DNA of 64,000 bases from Rhabdornis inornatus (lineage: Eukaryota; Chordata; Aves; Passeriformes; Rhabdornithidae), in the NCBI GenBank assembly GCA_013397075.1, contig VWZS01010170.1, positions 930,001 to 994,000 of the forward strand. The letters run 5' to 3'. Made by a program: the position numbers and the translations under genes. Below, one piece after another: positions 37,701-51,008 of the stretch. The notes under the pieces are model-generated. The model ran no database searches. It had not been told where the DNA came from and saw only the letters and a program-made list of their open reading frames with translations. Within the stretch, counting starts at the first letter, position 1. Each line of letters starts with the position of its first letter.

Positions 37701-39750
37701 TGGCATTAACAGGGACCAGGCTTGCTCAGGCACCAGAGACCATGAAATTTTATCAGTTCCCTGCTTTATCTAAGGCAATTAGCTTTGTTGACAGGCAAAG
37801 TTTATTAGCTCAAAGTAATGCTGTGCTTACGACACCAAATTGCTTCTAAGACTTCACATGTTACATATGCAGAGAGCTGACAAGCTGCATGAATATAAAT
37901 CTACTCGGGAGGCACAATGCTACAAGATTTAAGTTGACCTCAGAGTATACTCACAATTATAACTATCTTCAAAGTAACCACACACTAAGAATGCAGAGGC
38001 TGACAACAAGACAAAAAATTGAGTTGGCTTTAGAGTAACAAAATGGCAAGGAGCTACCCCCTGCAGACAGTCTCCAGAGGAAAAAAATCTCTGGCAGCAG
38101 AGTCTATATGCATATATGTACATACGACCCAATAACCCAATAGGCACAGATTAAGACAGCTAAATATTCAAACCTGATATGTAGTTAATGTTTGCACCTT
38201 TTTAAAAAGTTTGGAGGTTTTTATGTCCTCTAAAATTTAAGAGAAATGCATTAATTTTTCCTTCTCTATGTCATGATTTCTACCAATCAGTGGCACTCAA
38301 AGGTGACCTGAAGAGACTTGATGTATTTCTTGTAACTGTGAATACTAGACTGTATTAATGACAAGGCCGTTCATTGATTTACTGTAGCTTACTATAGAAC
38401 ACAGAATGAATGTATTACATATGAAGTTTTGTGCACAGCAGCAGCAAACAGGATTCAAAATGTCTACAAGAGCAGATTTTAAGGGAGATAAAAAATGAAG
38501 AGGAGCCAAGGGTTCTCACTCCCTCCCCTTGTCAGCTAGTTGCCAATCCTTGCTTCAAATAAATATATTTTACACAGGAACAACACATAACAGATTATAT
38601 AATTTTAATTATCTTTTTTTTTAACTAATATTAAATAAGAATTGTAGCTAAAGAACATTTCCTTGATGCCTCATACTGCATTCTACAGACAGGTGTGTGA
38701 GGTGGCACTACCTATGAGGTCAGCAGAGAAGAGCTACAAGCATTTCTTGAGCTTTAGTAAGCCATGCATGATTTAATGCCATACATTGCTTACAAAAGAG
38801 TTTTTTGAATTACTGCAATAAGTACCTTTCTATAGCTCAGATTTAGATGAGAAAAGTGTTAGGTGGCTCAGAGGGTTAAATAAATAGGTAAATCTTGTTT
38901 ACTGCTTCTATACATATGTGACCATCTTGCCACACCACTCCTCTTAACTTGTTTTCCTTGACCTTCAGCTGCTCTGTGACATTCTTCTGAGCTTCAGGCA
39001 TCCTCCTACTCTGAAGCTGAAACACGTAACCTTGGAAATAAAATCTAAGGACAAAGGAGCCCTACATCTTAGTGTCTTTATGCAGCTTTCTTTAAAATAT
39101 ATGTGAAGCAGGAAGGAAAACCAGCCATCTTTATTTTTTGAAAAGCATCACACCTGACCCAAAGCATCAATCATTTTCTCTCTAATTAAAGTCAAGGATC
39201 TTAAAGTCAAGAACATAAAAATGGAACACTTCTTCCATGTGAGAGCCCTGAAAGCATTTTTGCTACTACTCTGATTACTCTCTGATTTTAAAAAATTCTG
39301 CTATTGGCCACTCCAAATTTAAATTGTAATGCATAGCCTCTTGCCTCCTAAAGTTTCTGTTACACATTTGTACTAGTTCAAAAATATCAGATCTGGAAAC
39401 AACGCATGCAATATGTGATTTGTGCTACAGCAGACAGGACAGCTGCCACAATTTCAGTCTGTTGTAGAGGGCTTTGCCTGCATTTATATTGCATTATTAC
39501 CTTCTGTCACGAGAATCTGGTTGAATATCTTATCCAGACTAACACATCTTCAGTTGCTCCCCAAAGAACAACCTTAACAACCCATTCTATAACATCTGCC
39601 AGCCTCATAGACTGGAATGACCATGTTTTCAACACTCAGCCTTGCAATTACATCTTCTGGAAACAGCTGTCTGAACTGAAAGCCATTGCTTGTTTTCTGA
39701 AGAGCACATTAGGACTTTTCAAATCTTCTCAAGAGAGCAGAAGACTACTA

Positions 39751-39765
39751 ATGATGATGATGATG
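39751..39765. repeat. (ATG)5 microsatellite
   Basis: Five uninterrupted ATG units. They are the source of the run of methionines in the overlapping open frame. Confidence 0.9.
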
Positions 39766-42700
39766 AACATCCATCCTCCTGGTCTTTACAAAGTTTTCTT
39801 CCCATTGCCAGTATCCTAGTGGACAAACCAGTGAGAGATTTCCTAAACAGCCTGTCAGCATAACCTGTGCAGATTAAACATGCACGGGAGCATGTAACAA
39901 ACAACAAGAGTTTACATACACAGAAATTTTGAATGCAAAATCACATTCCTGCAATACCAGACGAAAAAACCTATCCCACTCCTACCCAGGGAACACCCGT
40001 GTAAATATAGTAATTTCCTGTACTAGGTTTTTTGCTGCTCTTTGAATTCAAGTTGTACTACATAAAGACTTCAGGAGTAGACACAGAGGATGTTCCCCCA
40101 TCCACCCATGCCATGAGTTAAGCTAATGAGGGAAACAAAAAAGCAAGCTGCAGGACTGTGCTACACCATAGGATACATTGCCTCACCTGGAAACCCAGAC
40201 AATGGCTAATACAAGCATAAGCAAACCTGGCTAATAATAAAGCATCATTATAGCAATTACAGCAAAAAAAAAAATCTTTTGGCCTAGCTTTTCACTTCAT
40301 TTTCACTTCATTCTCTTCAAAAGACAAGACTGTTTTAGATATTTTTGCTCAGTAAAAAAACAGTTCAAAGTCTACTGAAGAACCACATGAGAAATTTCAA
40401 GAGTGCTGCTATTTTTCACTGAGCCCCACTATTAGGAGTAGATAAATTAATTACCAATTTACTGAACCCCACATTCTGGCTAGGATGTTCCAAATTCCAA
40501 AGCACTGGCATAAAAGTGGATACTAATGTTACCTTAACAATTGATTCTAAAAAACCAATGTTGTACATGCACCAATGGCTCATCTGTCAAGGGATAAGGC
40601 AGAAAGAAGTAAAACCTGCAATTCACTCTATAAAGCAAACATTCTTAAATTAGGTAGAGTAGGAATAGGGGTTTTTCTGAACAGTCAATAGAACCAAAAA
40701 CTGGGTGAATTTTCCTGACAATATTCAGAGAATACCCAAATCCCAAAGTGAAGAATTTGGTTTCAGCAGGGAACTATAAATATATTGACAAAGGTTATCT
40801 CTTTTTGGGGAGGTGAAGGGGTAACTATACTTATGACTTTTTTTGCAACCATTTGTTTAAATCTTTTTGTGAGCTGATCACACAATGAAGGGCTCACATG
40901 ATCTGAGAGCTAAGCCAACACGTTCTTTAACTTCCAGCAGAACATAAAATCTGCTAAGACTAATAGACAAAGTAAACCTCCTGATCAGTCTCCTGATGCC
41001 AATAGTAGAAGGGTTGAACACAAATAATTCCCCTGGAAAATCAATAAAGATACAAAATATAACAGCTGTTCCAGGAAATGGCATGACAGCTATGGATGGC
41101 ATACCCTCCTCCAGGCTTTGAGAAACATCTCACAACCTGGCAAGCAGTCAGGGGTACAGCAAGATACTCGGCTGCTAAAATGAGGTTATAGATGCTGAGC
41201 CAACCAGAGATCCATATGTCTCTTGGGAATTTGCAGGAACATTAAGCTGGAAACATTATCTGCACAAGCAACAGCACTCAGCCCGCTCCTCTCAAGCACC
41301 TTGCAATGCATGTGCATGACACCAACCAGCAACTTCTCAGTGGCACTAAGTTTAGTTTGCTCAAAATCACAACAGCTAGATTCACACATTAACAGGAAGC
41401 TTTTATTTCCTTCTGTTTGAAATAATTATATAAACAGCACCAAACTTCATGCTGATAAATAAATGTTCAAAGCCACAATGGAGATAGATTTCATGATTCA
41501 AAAGAGGGAACAAAAAGGCAAATAAGAAGAACCTGATGTTATTAAAATCTTGTGATTTCAACCCAGTCAACTGAGCTCAAGGTTTTCAAATACTTTTAGC
41601 CACCAATACTATGCTGACAGAAGTTTCCATTATAATTGTCATTAAGTTCTTATTGTTTCCAAAGACAAAACCTTACAACAAACTTTGGATATTCAAAGAT
41701 CCCCAGAAATGGCTAAAACTCATCTTCCCACAGTAGTCTCCAGAGTACTAAAACCCATTTCTACCTCAAAAAAAGACAGCTTGCATCACAGATGCACTTT
41801 TTTTAGATACACTGACAATCATATCATGCCAGTAGTACTGCATGGCTTATCTGAAGGAAGCTTGAGATGAGCCATTGGCCTAAAGCTCAAAATAATACTC
41901 CAAGACCATCTCAGAAGGGAGGGAGGGACTAGGGCAGCACTGCTTCCCCAGAATTAGCTACATCCCAAGAAAGTCCAGAGCCTTAGTCATCTTAGGGCAC
42001 CAAGGACTGCTTAAGGCAAAAAAAGAAGATGAATTATGTCTTCATACATCCATCTATATTGTGTTACTCTGCTCTCATGCACAATCTCCTTGTAGCAAAG
42101 CCTCACTTCACAGAATTAGGAGTATTTTCTCCCTTACTACAGACTCACCAGAGTTTGGGGGAGCTCTCCTGGTGCACTCAGAGTTTCTTAAACACATCTT
42201 AATCCACCTTCACACACAAGACACCTTCACCCATCAAGCTTTGCTATGCATTCTTGCACATGAGCAAGCTTTAAATAAGCATCTTTTCAGGTTGATCATT
42301 ACCTTTCCTATCAGTTCTCCTCTTCCCCAACAAGTAATAATAAATTCTGAGAGATTTTTTTTCTTTCAGATGGGCTCAATATGAAACAGAATAAAGCAGT
42401 GGAACAAGCATACATATTATGAAATTTTGCAAAGTCTGAAAAATTCCAGTTTATGGAGGACTTAACAGAAGTTCATCTGAGTAATATAAATTACAGAGGC
42501 TTTCACCAGCAAAATCACTGGAATTAGTTGTTTATTTGGTTGGGGATTTTTTAATCTGTCAATATATTCCTGAGAGGGACCCATACCAACTGGGGATGTG
42601 ACACAGAGTTGGTAAATATTGTAACAATTAACTTTGCATTTATTTGATTACTTGTGGTGTCTTTTTTCCTGTGGGTGCAGAGGAAACAGCAAAGGATAAA

Positions 42701-43099
42701 GGATGGCTCATTTGCTTCTTCTCATTACCCTTCATATCCTCGTCTCTCTGTGTGTTGAAGGCTGCTGAGCTACTGCCCCAGATGCAGCAGCAGTGTGGTT
42801 CAATAGATAGCACAAACAAAAGGTGTGTAGGCAGCGTTCTGCAGCAGAAACATCAGAGCTCTCTGCTCCCATCTCATCTCCCCCCACAGGCTAGGAATGC
42901 ATCAGTCCTCTAACCTACATTGCTCTTATTGGTCTGGCAGCTTATGTGCTGCTGTGCTTCCTGTAGGCATTAGAACAACACAGGACTTCTTGAATATTCA
43001 GAGAACCGCAAAAAAAGGTCGGGGAGCTTACCCAAGCCTAACCCACTGCCTCAAGGAAGACCCCTAGACAAAATTATTCATGATGGTATTGCCTCATCT

Positions 43100-43420
43100 C
43101 TTATCAGCCTCCAATAAGGCAGTCACACCTTTCCTAGGCAACCTAATCCATCACTGAGCTCTCTTGTGGGTACTTTTCTCACCCAAGCCTAGAAAAATCT
43201 CTTCTGCTACAATGCAGTCCCATTATTTCTTGCAGTGCCCAGCACAGACATAGAGAACAAACAGTTCTTTCCTCTTATCATAATTTTCATATTCCAGTCT
43301 TCTCCTGATTAAGTTTGGTCCTGAGAGCAAAATCTCTCGGGTCTCCCTTGCTGATTATACTCTGGATTCTCCATGTTTTTATTTGGGCTCAGAGTCCCAA
43401 ACAGGACATCACACTAAACA
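43100..43420 (-). mobile_element. Old CR1-type LINE fragment
   Basis: On the plus strand a degenerate but ordered match to the reverse of a CR1 3' region can be followed. The blocks include CTTCTGCTACAATGCAGTCCCATTATTTCTTG, an AGAGAACAAACAGTTC block, TATCATAATTTTCATATTCC, TCTCTCGGGTCTCCCTTGCTG and TACTCTGGATTCTCCATG. Divergence is high, far above the copy at 11.5 kb, and both ends are approximate. No coding capacity remains. Confidence 0.6.
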
Positions 43421-44307
43421 GAAAATGTAACAATACTAACTGTTGGGGTTATTCATGCTTTACATATATCTCTCCTATCTCTAATTCTGCTTTCCAGTGA
43501 GAACATCATGGTTTGGCAGCAGTCATGAAAATATACCCTTTTTAAATAAAAACCCCTCTTCTTGCCCATGGGGAATCTGAGGGAAGAAAAGGTAGGTTAG
43601 AGGATAAGTTCTATGTTACACCACCAAGTTCAGAGACTGAAGAAGCCAAGCTTAAACTTAGAGAAAGTTATTATCACTATCTTCTTGTTCTTCAACAGCT
43701 GCAATCAGAATCAGCAGGCAGAGCGTCTTAACTTTACATTTCAGCCTCTTCCCTTGCTATACCAACCAAGAACATTGCTTATGCCTCTCTTGCTACTTCT
43801 GAAAACAAAGCAGCCTAGCTGTGAAAGCCCAGTGCCTATGCCACAGCATGACCATCTCTTCTCAAGCATGGTCAAAATCAGTAAAGTGCCTTGATACAAA
43901 CAGTTCCCAGTTTCTTAGCTCGTCCCAGCTTGCTGACAATTGTTGGCAGCAGTGAAGTAACGAGTGGAATAGGCATCTTAAGTTACAAGAGGGACATAAT
44001 TTATCACTTCTGGAACATAGATCATCAAGGTTATGTGCTAGGACAAACAAAGAGTGTACTGAATGTTTTGCCTGTTCTGTACCCCCTGATCCACAGCACT
44101 GTACAGCATTAGTGCCCAAAACCATGTCACTTAAAACTAAGGTGTCACAGATAATGAGAAAGAATATTTTACAGATAATATGGAATGGTAGCTGAAGGGC
44201 TTTACAGAACTGTAACACCTCCATTTGCAGTGCCTTCCCTCAGCCAGGCAAAAGGGCTTCCACCATGCCTTTCCTTTCAGTTATGCTTTCAGCCTTCATA
44301 AAGTAGA

Positions 44308-44405
44308 ACCATAAAATACTCTGAGTTGGAAAGGACCCATCAGGATCACCAATCCAAGTAGTATCCTGTCTCTGCCCCAGGCAGGCTGGGACTCCACTCC
44401 CCTCT
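44308..44405 (-). mobile_element. Short CR1 LINE 3' fragment
   Basis: The plus strand reads AACCATAAAATACTCTGAGTTGGAAAGGACCCATCAGGATCACC, the reverse complement of a CR1 tail. It then diverges near 44400. Only about 100 bp can be supported. Confidence 0.75.
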
Positions 44406-45088
44406 CATTTTTTCTCAGGCCTGCTGACAACAAGCAGCTGCTTCCTACAGCTGAGCCCTTGATGGTTCCAAAGACAAGTGATGAGCCTCAGGCAAGGTGC
44501 TAGCCAGCCCTCTCAGCTACAATTTGAGAGTTAAGGTTCTCAGACACTGACTTAGTGACCACTCTCCTCCAGGTTTCTGCAAATTCAGAAAATTAGGAGA
44601 AGACCAAGTGGATCTAAGGCTAGTTTGGGAATGTTTGTCCACACTCTAGAAGAGTCTGTACTAGGACTTAGATTAATCAGTATGCCATATATTGCACTCT
44701 AGAGCTCGTGTTTATTCCCATATGTGTGAGCCCCAAACCACCTTTCCTGTCCATCTCGAATAATAGCAGAAAAAATACTTAAGTGTAGAAATACTGAACT
44801 TCCACAGATCCATTAAGCAAAAATAAAAGTGAAAGTATATGAATAATTTAATAAGAGACTCAAAGGAAAAAAAATTATATTTGAAGTGCTTTTCTGTAAT
44901 CTTAAATACTGCAGAAACAGAAGAGTTCACTGTCATGTCCCCAGACTTGAGAGTTCAACCAGTCAGCCTGTCCAGACTGCAGTATAATTAGCAACTAGCA
45001 ACCTCTTCACAGGTATCTTCCCAATATTTTCAAGTATCTTTTGCCTTCCTTTTAATTTCCTGTCCTTAACTGTTGTTGTTCACTACTC
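44406..45088. other. Noncoding DNA, nothing recognised
   Basis: About 680 bp without a recognisable gene or repeat. A short minus frame at 44712-44936 has no domain. Confidence 0.6.
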
Positions 45089-45128
45089 ATATATATATAT
45101 ATATATATATGCATATATATATATATAT
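45089..45128. repeat. (AT)n microsatellite
   Basis: Eleven AT units, a GC interruption, then eight more AT units. It is probably length-variable between individuals. Confidence 0.95.
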
Positions 45129-47117
45129 GTTTAAATCATTGCAGTTATGATTTACTCTGGAAGCAACTGAGTATCCACGCTATCAGTGGAATACCTTTAT
45201 ATACTACATATTACTATGCATTACTGTTTCCTCCAAAGGAGCATCTGTTAACCAAAACATGAATTCTTGTGAATAAATGCAGCTGGATTTTGGGGTGTGT
45301 ATGTGTGCCCTATACAGAGACACATGCATGTTTGCATGTATGTGTTTCTACATAGGCAGATAAATATACACAGTGTATATGTCACAAAAATGTAAATGGG
45401 AATAAGTTAGAAAAATTTATCAAGGAAGGAAGTATCAACTCTAAAAAACATAGAGCTGATACTGCTATAAACAAAAAGAATATTGGGCCTTGACTATCAC
45501 TGGTAACCAGGGATTTAACAGTCTCTGTTAACAAAATCTGTGTGAACTGTTGTCATGCCACTTAGTCCATGATTCCTACATCATATCCCAAGCAAAGGGC
45601 ACCACATCAGTTTTAACAAAGCTTCCTGATTTCTGTGTGTTTTCAGTGAAGCTACTGCAGAGAAAAATCCCTGCAGGGTGGAGCTTGGGAGACTCAGCAG
45701 GAAGTTTGGCTTGCAGTCCATTTTTCCCTGCAGTCAACAAGCCTAAAGCACTTGCACAGAAGCAACTCTCAGTTGTTTCAGCAGCTGCTCCTCCCTAAAA
45801 TGTTACAGACCTAGAATAAGGTACCATTTAGTGTTCAGGGGATGAAATTACAAAAGAAAAAGCCTTTTCAGACATTGAGAGAAACCCACTGTGGTGACAA
45901 AATGTTTTGTTCAAGCAGAACAGGACAACACAGTTCTGATTTTTGGAGATAAGGTTTGAAAACTTATCTTCTAGTTTTCAGCTATTCTTAGCTCACTTGT
46001 ATGGCAACAGCATGCACTGGCCTTCATTTTGCCATGGGAGAAGACAAGTTGACATTGTTGAAAATAGCATTTACCTACACTGTAGGCACCTAAAAGCACC
46101 AAAATACACAGACTGAGTTTTAATGGAGCTAAAGTGGATACAGATTTAAATTTTAAATTATGTTTTAAGTTGAATCCTATTCCATATATTTCTCACTGCA
46201 GGAAAACTTTTTACATTAGAAACCTTTCAAGACAAGGGGTTTTCATTACTTGTGCAAGAAAAAAAATATACATAGAACACAGTTTAGTGGGGATCCAAAC
46301 AATAAAAAAGATTACAGACATCAAGAGGAGATTATGCTTAATTTGAATTGTTGTATGATGAATGGGCTTTCAAGATTTTGAACCACTCAAAGGCTAATTT
46401 GAAGTCTTTTTATCTGATAAAAAACAAGAAAATATGTAGTAAAACACTTAAAAATTCTAAACTGCATAAACAGGGCTTCCTGCAGATTTGACATAACAGA
46501 AAAGAGGTTCATTATGTGTGTTTTGTACCTCTAAATCAACATGCCACTCTGAGTACTTTAGACAAGTGAAATTAGGAAACAAAACATGGGAAAAAGAACT
46601 GGTAAATACTAACACACACAAATTTTGCCTCTTGGATTCACATCGCTTCCATTACAGAAGTGATAGACATTGTTCTGGCTTTAACACATCTAAATAAATG
46701 AAGAGAAATCATGAGAAAAAAAAAATCAGCATTGTTATAACATGGGTCAGGTTTCAGTGATCTTTTCAATTAAGTTTTAGCAAATGTTTCTCCATAACTG
46801 AAAGATTGTTGGCTCTAAGGTCAATTGTAATGGAGTTTTTAAGGTCAGTTCTCCTCCTTTAGAATTAATCCTAATTTTTACCGACTGAAAAATCATCAGG
46901 AAGAAAGCCATTTTCAAACACTTAAGTATATTTATTACTCTCATTTCCACCCTGATTATGCAGATAACTGACTAGAATAAACCAATTCACTGCATATTCT
47001 AACAAGGGTGCTGTTATTGGCAATCCACTTCAACAGAATGACCTACACTGGCAACCTGCCTGCAAACAGAAGTGAATTTCCATAAAAGCCAAAAGATTGC
47101 TGTGGCCACCTCTTTAA
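45129..47117. other. Noncoding DNA, nothing recognised
   Basis: Begins with TG/CA-rich imperfect runs (about 45290-45360) next to the AT microsatellite. Otherwise it is AT-rich unique sequence with no supported gene. Confidence 0.6.
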
Positions 47118-47985
47118 CACAACTCCTTGGCACAACTTGAGGCTGTGTTCTCTTGTCCTATCACCTGTTATTTTGGAGAAGAACACAGTCCCCACCTGGC
47201 TATAGCCTCCTTTCAGAGACTTGCAGGGAGCAGTAAGGTCTCCCCTGGGCTTCCTTCTCCCCAAGGTAAACACCCCCAGCTCCCTCAGTCACTCCTCAGC
47301 AGCCTCGTGCTCCAGACCCTTCACCAGATCCATTGCCCTTCACTGGAGCACCTCAATGTCTTTCTTGTATTAAGGGACTCAAAACTGAACACAGGATTCC
47401 AGGTGCAGCCTTATCACTGCTGAGTACAGGCCCATGACAAGTGCCCTGGTCCTGCTGACCACTATTTCTGATACAGCCCAGGATGCCACTGGCCTTCTTG
47501 GCCACCTTAGCACATGCTGGCATTTCTCTTTGGATTATAAGGGGTCCATTCTGCTCCCTGTCTCTGCCTTCCATCTCCAGAGGGCTGGGTACTCAGAGAA
47601 CAATTGGTCTTATTATTAAAGGCTAAGGCAAAGAAGGGATTAAGTTCCTCAGCTTTTGGGACTGTGTTTCCCACCATATCCAATAAAGGATGGAGATTCT
47701 TTTTAGACCTCATTTTGTTGCTGATGTGTTTACAGAAACATTTTAATTGTCTTTTACAGCAGTAGGCAGTAGTTCTAGTTCTAGTTCTTGTTCTAGTAGG
47801 GCTTTAGCCCTTCTAATTTTCTCCCTGCATTACTTCACAACATCCTTGTATTCCTCCTCAGCTGCCTGCCCCTTCTTCGAAGAATGATAAACTCTCCTTT
47901 TTTTCCTGAGTTCCAATCAGAAAGAGCACCCAGTTCTTTCCTGCTGCAAGAAGAGGGCCTTTCTGTCTGGTTGGTTGGCTTGATC
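47118..47985 (-). mobile_element. CR1 LINE, two-part minus-strand copy (about 870 bp)
   Basis: The first part (47118-about 47530) follows the reverse of the CR1 3' region in order: CTTGAGGCTGTGTTCTCTTGTCCTATCACCTGTTA, the CCTCCTTTCAGAGACTTGCAGGGAGCA block, the TCCAGACCCTTCACCAGATCC block, CACCTCAATGTCTTTCTTGTA, then TGCCACTGGCCTTCTTGGCCACC. The second part (about 47590-47985) matches a more 5' CR1 stretch: AATTGGTCTTATTATTAAAGGCTAAGGCAAAGAAGG, ATCCAATAAAGGATGGAGATTC and GATAAACTCTCCTTTTTTTCCTGAGTTCCA. The missing interval between them indicates an internal deletion or two copies brought together. No ORF is intact. Confidence 0.85.
47771..47796. repeat. Short (TTCTAG)n tandem repeat inside the CR1
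   Basis: About four units of TTCTAG with one substitution (TTCTTG). The recalled CR1 sequence has a single unit here, so this is a local expansion after insertion. Confidence 0.8.
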
Positions 47986-50940
47986 TCAGAACCTTCACTG
48001 TGTCACAAGCAGATAGGAATTAGTTGGACTTGTAAGAAAAAAAGTAATTAGGCAGGTCAGTTCAGAAAACAAAATTATCAACTTTTATTTCAGTGGGATT
48101 TGCTGCTTGAGGTAATTATCCCTTCAAGATCTGAACTGGTGTGCCCTAATGCGTTCAAACAATTCACCTGAGAACCAAGAAAGAAAACTTCACATTTCTT
48201 TACTAGAATGATTCAAAAATACATGAGGTCAATGACATCTGAAAATGAAGGAAATAAAATTGCATACATACCTTGCACCTCTAAACATCTCCTATCTTTC
48301 AGACCAAAGGCTTTTGCTAATTATGCACTAAGCATAATACCTTTATAAGTCAGCAGGATAAACAGCCAAATAATTCATGTTAGCACAAGCCAAGCCCTCC
48401 CAGTCACTGGCAATGTTACACAACTGAAAGGAGGCAGGAGGAACACTTGAAAACACATTGCAATTCTGGGATTCAACCTCAAACAAAACTGGGAAATGAA
48501 AAGCCACTTCAAAATTAATCTCACAAGTGTTCCTGGCAAAAATTATTTCTACTGTACGTCATGACAATACAGCCAGGAAAGAAGTAAATAAAAATGTACA
48601 AATTGTTTGTTCCTGTATGAGGTATGAGAGAATAAAATATTGCACATTTAATACACATTATCTTTTGAGAATGATTGTTAGAGAAAGCATTAATCAGATC
48701 TCTTCCCAGTCACATCCAGGTTATGAAATATTTTATGCACAATTATCATATATTTAAAAGATAGGCAGTTCAATAGGACTTTCAAAATTTTAAGTTTGCT
48801 GTTCTTCATGTTGCATTATTACAAACTAGTGTGTGAGTGCTACAAATAGAAATGTTGTATTGATGATCAGCAGCATTATAGGGTAACTGAAACACAAAAA
48901 CCAGACAGATTCAGAGATTTTTGAAGATGGAAAGGGACTGTAACAGCATCTAGTCTTAATTATGCACCAATACATGACAAAAAAATCAAGGTATTTTAGG
49001 GTATTAAACAACCTCAGTTTGACAACATGATTCAAAGGCAATACACATTACATTATAAATAAAGCAGCAGATACTTGCAGAACTCACTAAATTATGAATA
49101 AAAGCTACAAAAAACTGAAAATAAAATAAGAAATGACGTGTGAGTCATCAAGAAAGCCACCTCCTTAAACTAATGGATTTGACTAAAGGTCATCAAAACA
49201 AGTGAAGCAGAAAGCAAGGCAAAAGTTGACAAAAATAAGTAAGGAATCCAGAGTAATGAGTTACAGTACCCAGTTTCAATACAATCATCATTGCTTTTGT
49301 GTGTGAAACAATTCGCTCACAAAAGGAAAAAATGAAAAAAAAACCCTGAAACTAATGGTAAACTCTTTTATGTCTTAATCAGAACGGTGTTTTGGAGCAA
49401 AAGATGCAAAAAGATGGAAAAAAAAATGGGAGTACAATTGCAGAAGCAAAATCTACATTGGCCCCCATTCATTCACAAAGACTACATGCAGCCCATGTGT
49501 CGTTCTGATGATTTGCTGCCATCTAGAAACGGAGCTTCATCTATGCAATCACTACTTGGCTGGTCAAAGACTTTGATTTCCAAGCAAATCAATCCATCTC
49601 CTTTTATTAGTTCTAACGTCTTTAGTCAATAAAGGTGAAATGTGCAACATAACTTTAAAAAACCTCAGCCAAATAAATTCAGGTAAAAGTTAAGTTCATC
49701 TAGAGTAGTGTGCCAGTAACAATCCCTAAGCTTTCCACAATGTTCATAACTGACTCACTTTCTAAAGTGTGTCTTGCCCCCACTGTATGGTTTTGTTGCA
49801 CCTCCTCATATTTCAGAGGATGTTGTACATCCCTGCTGAGGCTTACAACTTGTTTGGGTGCTAACTGCTGAACTATTACCCAACTGACATGTGCAATTTC
49901 AGAGTGAAACAGAACTTATTTCTTAGTTCGTCACATGTAGGAAATGTAGAAAGAAATGCCCATATAGAAAGTAGCCCCAAAGCCCCCCAAATGCAAGTAA
50001 ATAATCCAACGGATTAGCACAGTCCTACTTTTTTTTTTCTTGAAATCAAAACTCAGATTGCACATTAGCAGTGGGGTTTTCAGCACAACACAAAAGAAAT
50101 AACATGGTGCTTTGATGACTATGTTTTATCAGCAAACCAAAGATCATTTTCTCCCTTTGCTGTAAAGTGGACCCTTTTAACATGGGTCTTTTTAAGGGAA
50201 TGGATTGGGTTTGCTGCCAAAGCAGAGTAATTCCAGTGCAACTATTTCTCATTCGTGGTGTTTTGTGGGGGTTAGAAACAGGCTTTTAATGTTTATTAAG
50301 CAATGAAAAATGACATTACTTGGAGACAGCACTGTGACATAAATCAGCCCAATTTATGGTCTAGAAGCCAGGCTGTTCCAAACCAGAAATCATCTCTGTT
50401 CTTGGTCACGGCTGTGAGAGTCTTACAAGCACAGCACTTCCCTCTATTATGCCTTTTCTTTAACCTATCCTTACTGGAAGGAAATGGTAAGTTTCTTCAG
50501 AAACAAGAAGTAATTGCATTCATCTTCTGAGGCAGAAAGAGGGATTCACTCCATTGAATGCAGGCAGCTAAAACACAAGTAAGCACGAGCTCTTTGCAAG
50601 CCACACCTTAAAGTCAAAGTAGATAAAAAGGCATCTAAAGAAGGAAGGTAATTTCATCCTGAAACTGCTTTCTAAAGCAGGTTAGAGAACACCTCTCTGG
50701 AGCTGCCAGTTTCTCTCCAACGACAGTAAATGCAGGTTAGCGTAGCTAGTGGCGTAGTTGCCATGTAGTTTTCAGCTGTCTAAAGGCAGAAGACATAAGT
50801 AAGTGTCTGAAAGAAAGCCATAAAACTTCTGAGAACAATCACTGAACCACCTTACTTTGTAAAGATCTGACAGTGATGGCACCACCCAGAAACAAAGGGC
50901 CTGAACAGAAGAATTCTTCCTGCAAGTGCTACTACTTCAC
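47986..50940. other. Noncoding DNA, nothing recognised
   Basis: AT-rich unique sequence. The stretch at about 48915-48960 faintly recalls a CR1 tail (GGAAAGGGACTGTAACAGCATCTAGTC) but is too short to call. Short frames show no domain. Confidence 0.55.
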
Positions 50941-50948
50941 AGCATCTC

Positions 50949-51008
50949 AAAAGATTTCCCTCAAAAGATTTCCACCAAAAGATTTCCACTTTCTTCCAAA
51001 AGATTTCC
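50949..51008. repeat. Tandem repeat of AAAAGATTTCC, four copies
   Basis: Exact copies of the 11-bp core start at 50949, 50963, 50977 and 50998. The spacing is 14, 14 and 21 bp, all but the last set by a 3-bp spacer (CTC, ACC). In the frame beginning at 50873 it encodes a KDF-containing repeat, but nothing else suggests this frame is translated. Confidence 0.95.

Larger units (their letters stand above)
25956..43099. other. Long noncoding stretch, mostly unique
   Basis: No gene, LTR or clear CR1 copy was recognised over about 17 kb. A (CTTC)-type run sits at about 26041-26056 and a five-unit ATG run at 39751-39765. The longest frames are 137 codons (39406-39819 +), 127 codons (28961-29344 -) and 107-108 codons (30804-31130 -, 42061-42384 +). 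None has a recognisable domain. Two AT-rich blocks, 31500-31790 and 35660-35840, resemble conserved noncoding DNA by appearance only. Confidence 0.5.

Noticed and set aside
48915..48960. Possible short CR1 tail
   Set aside because: Too short and too diverged to separate from chance.
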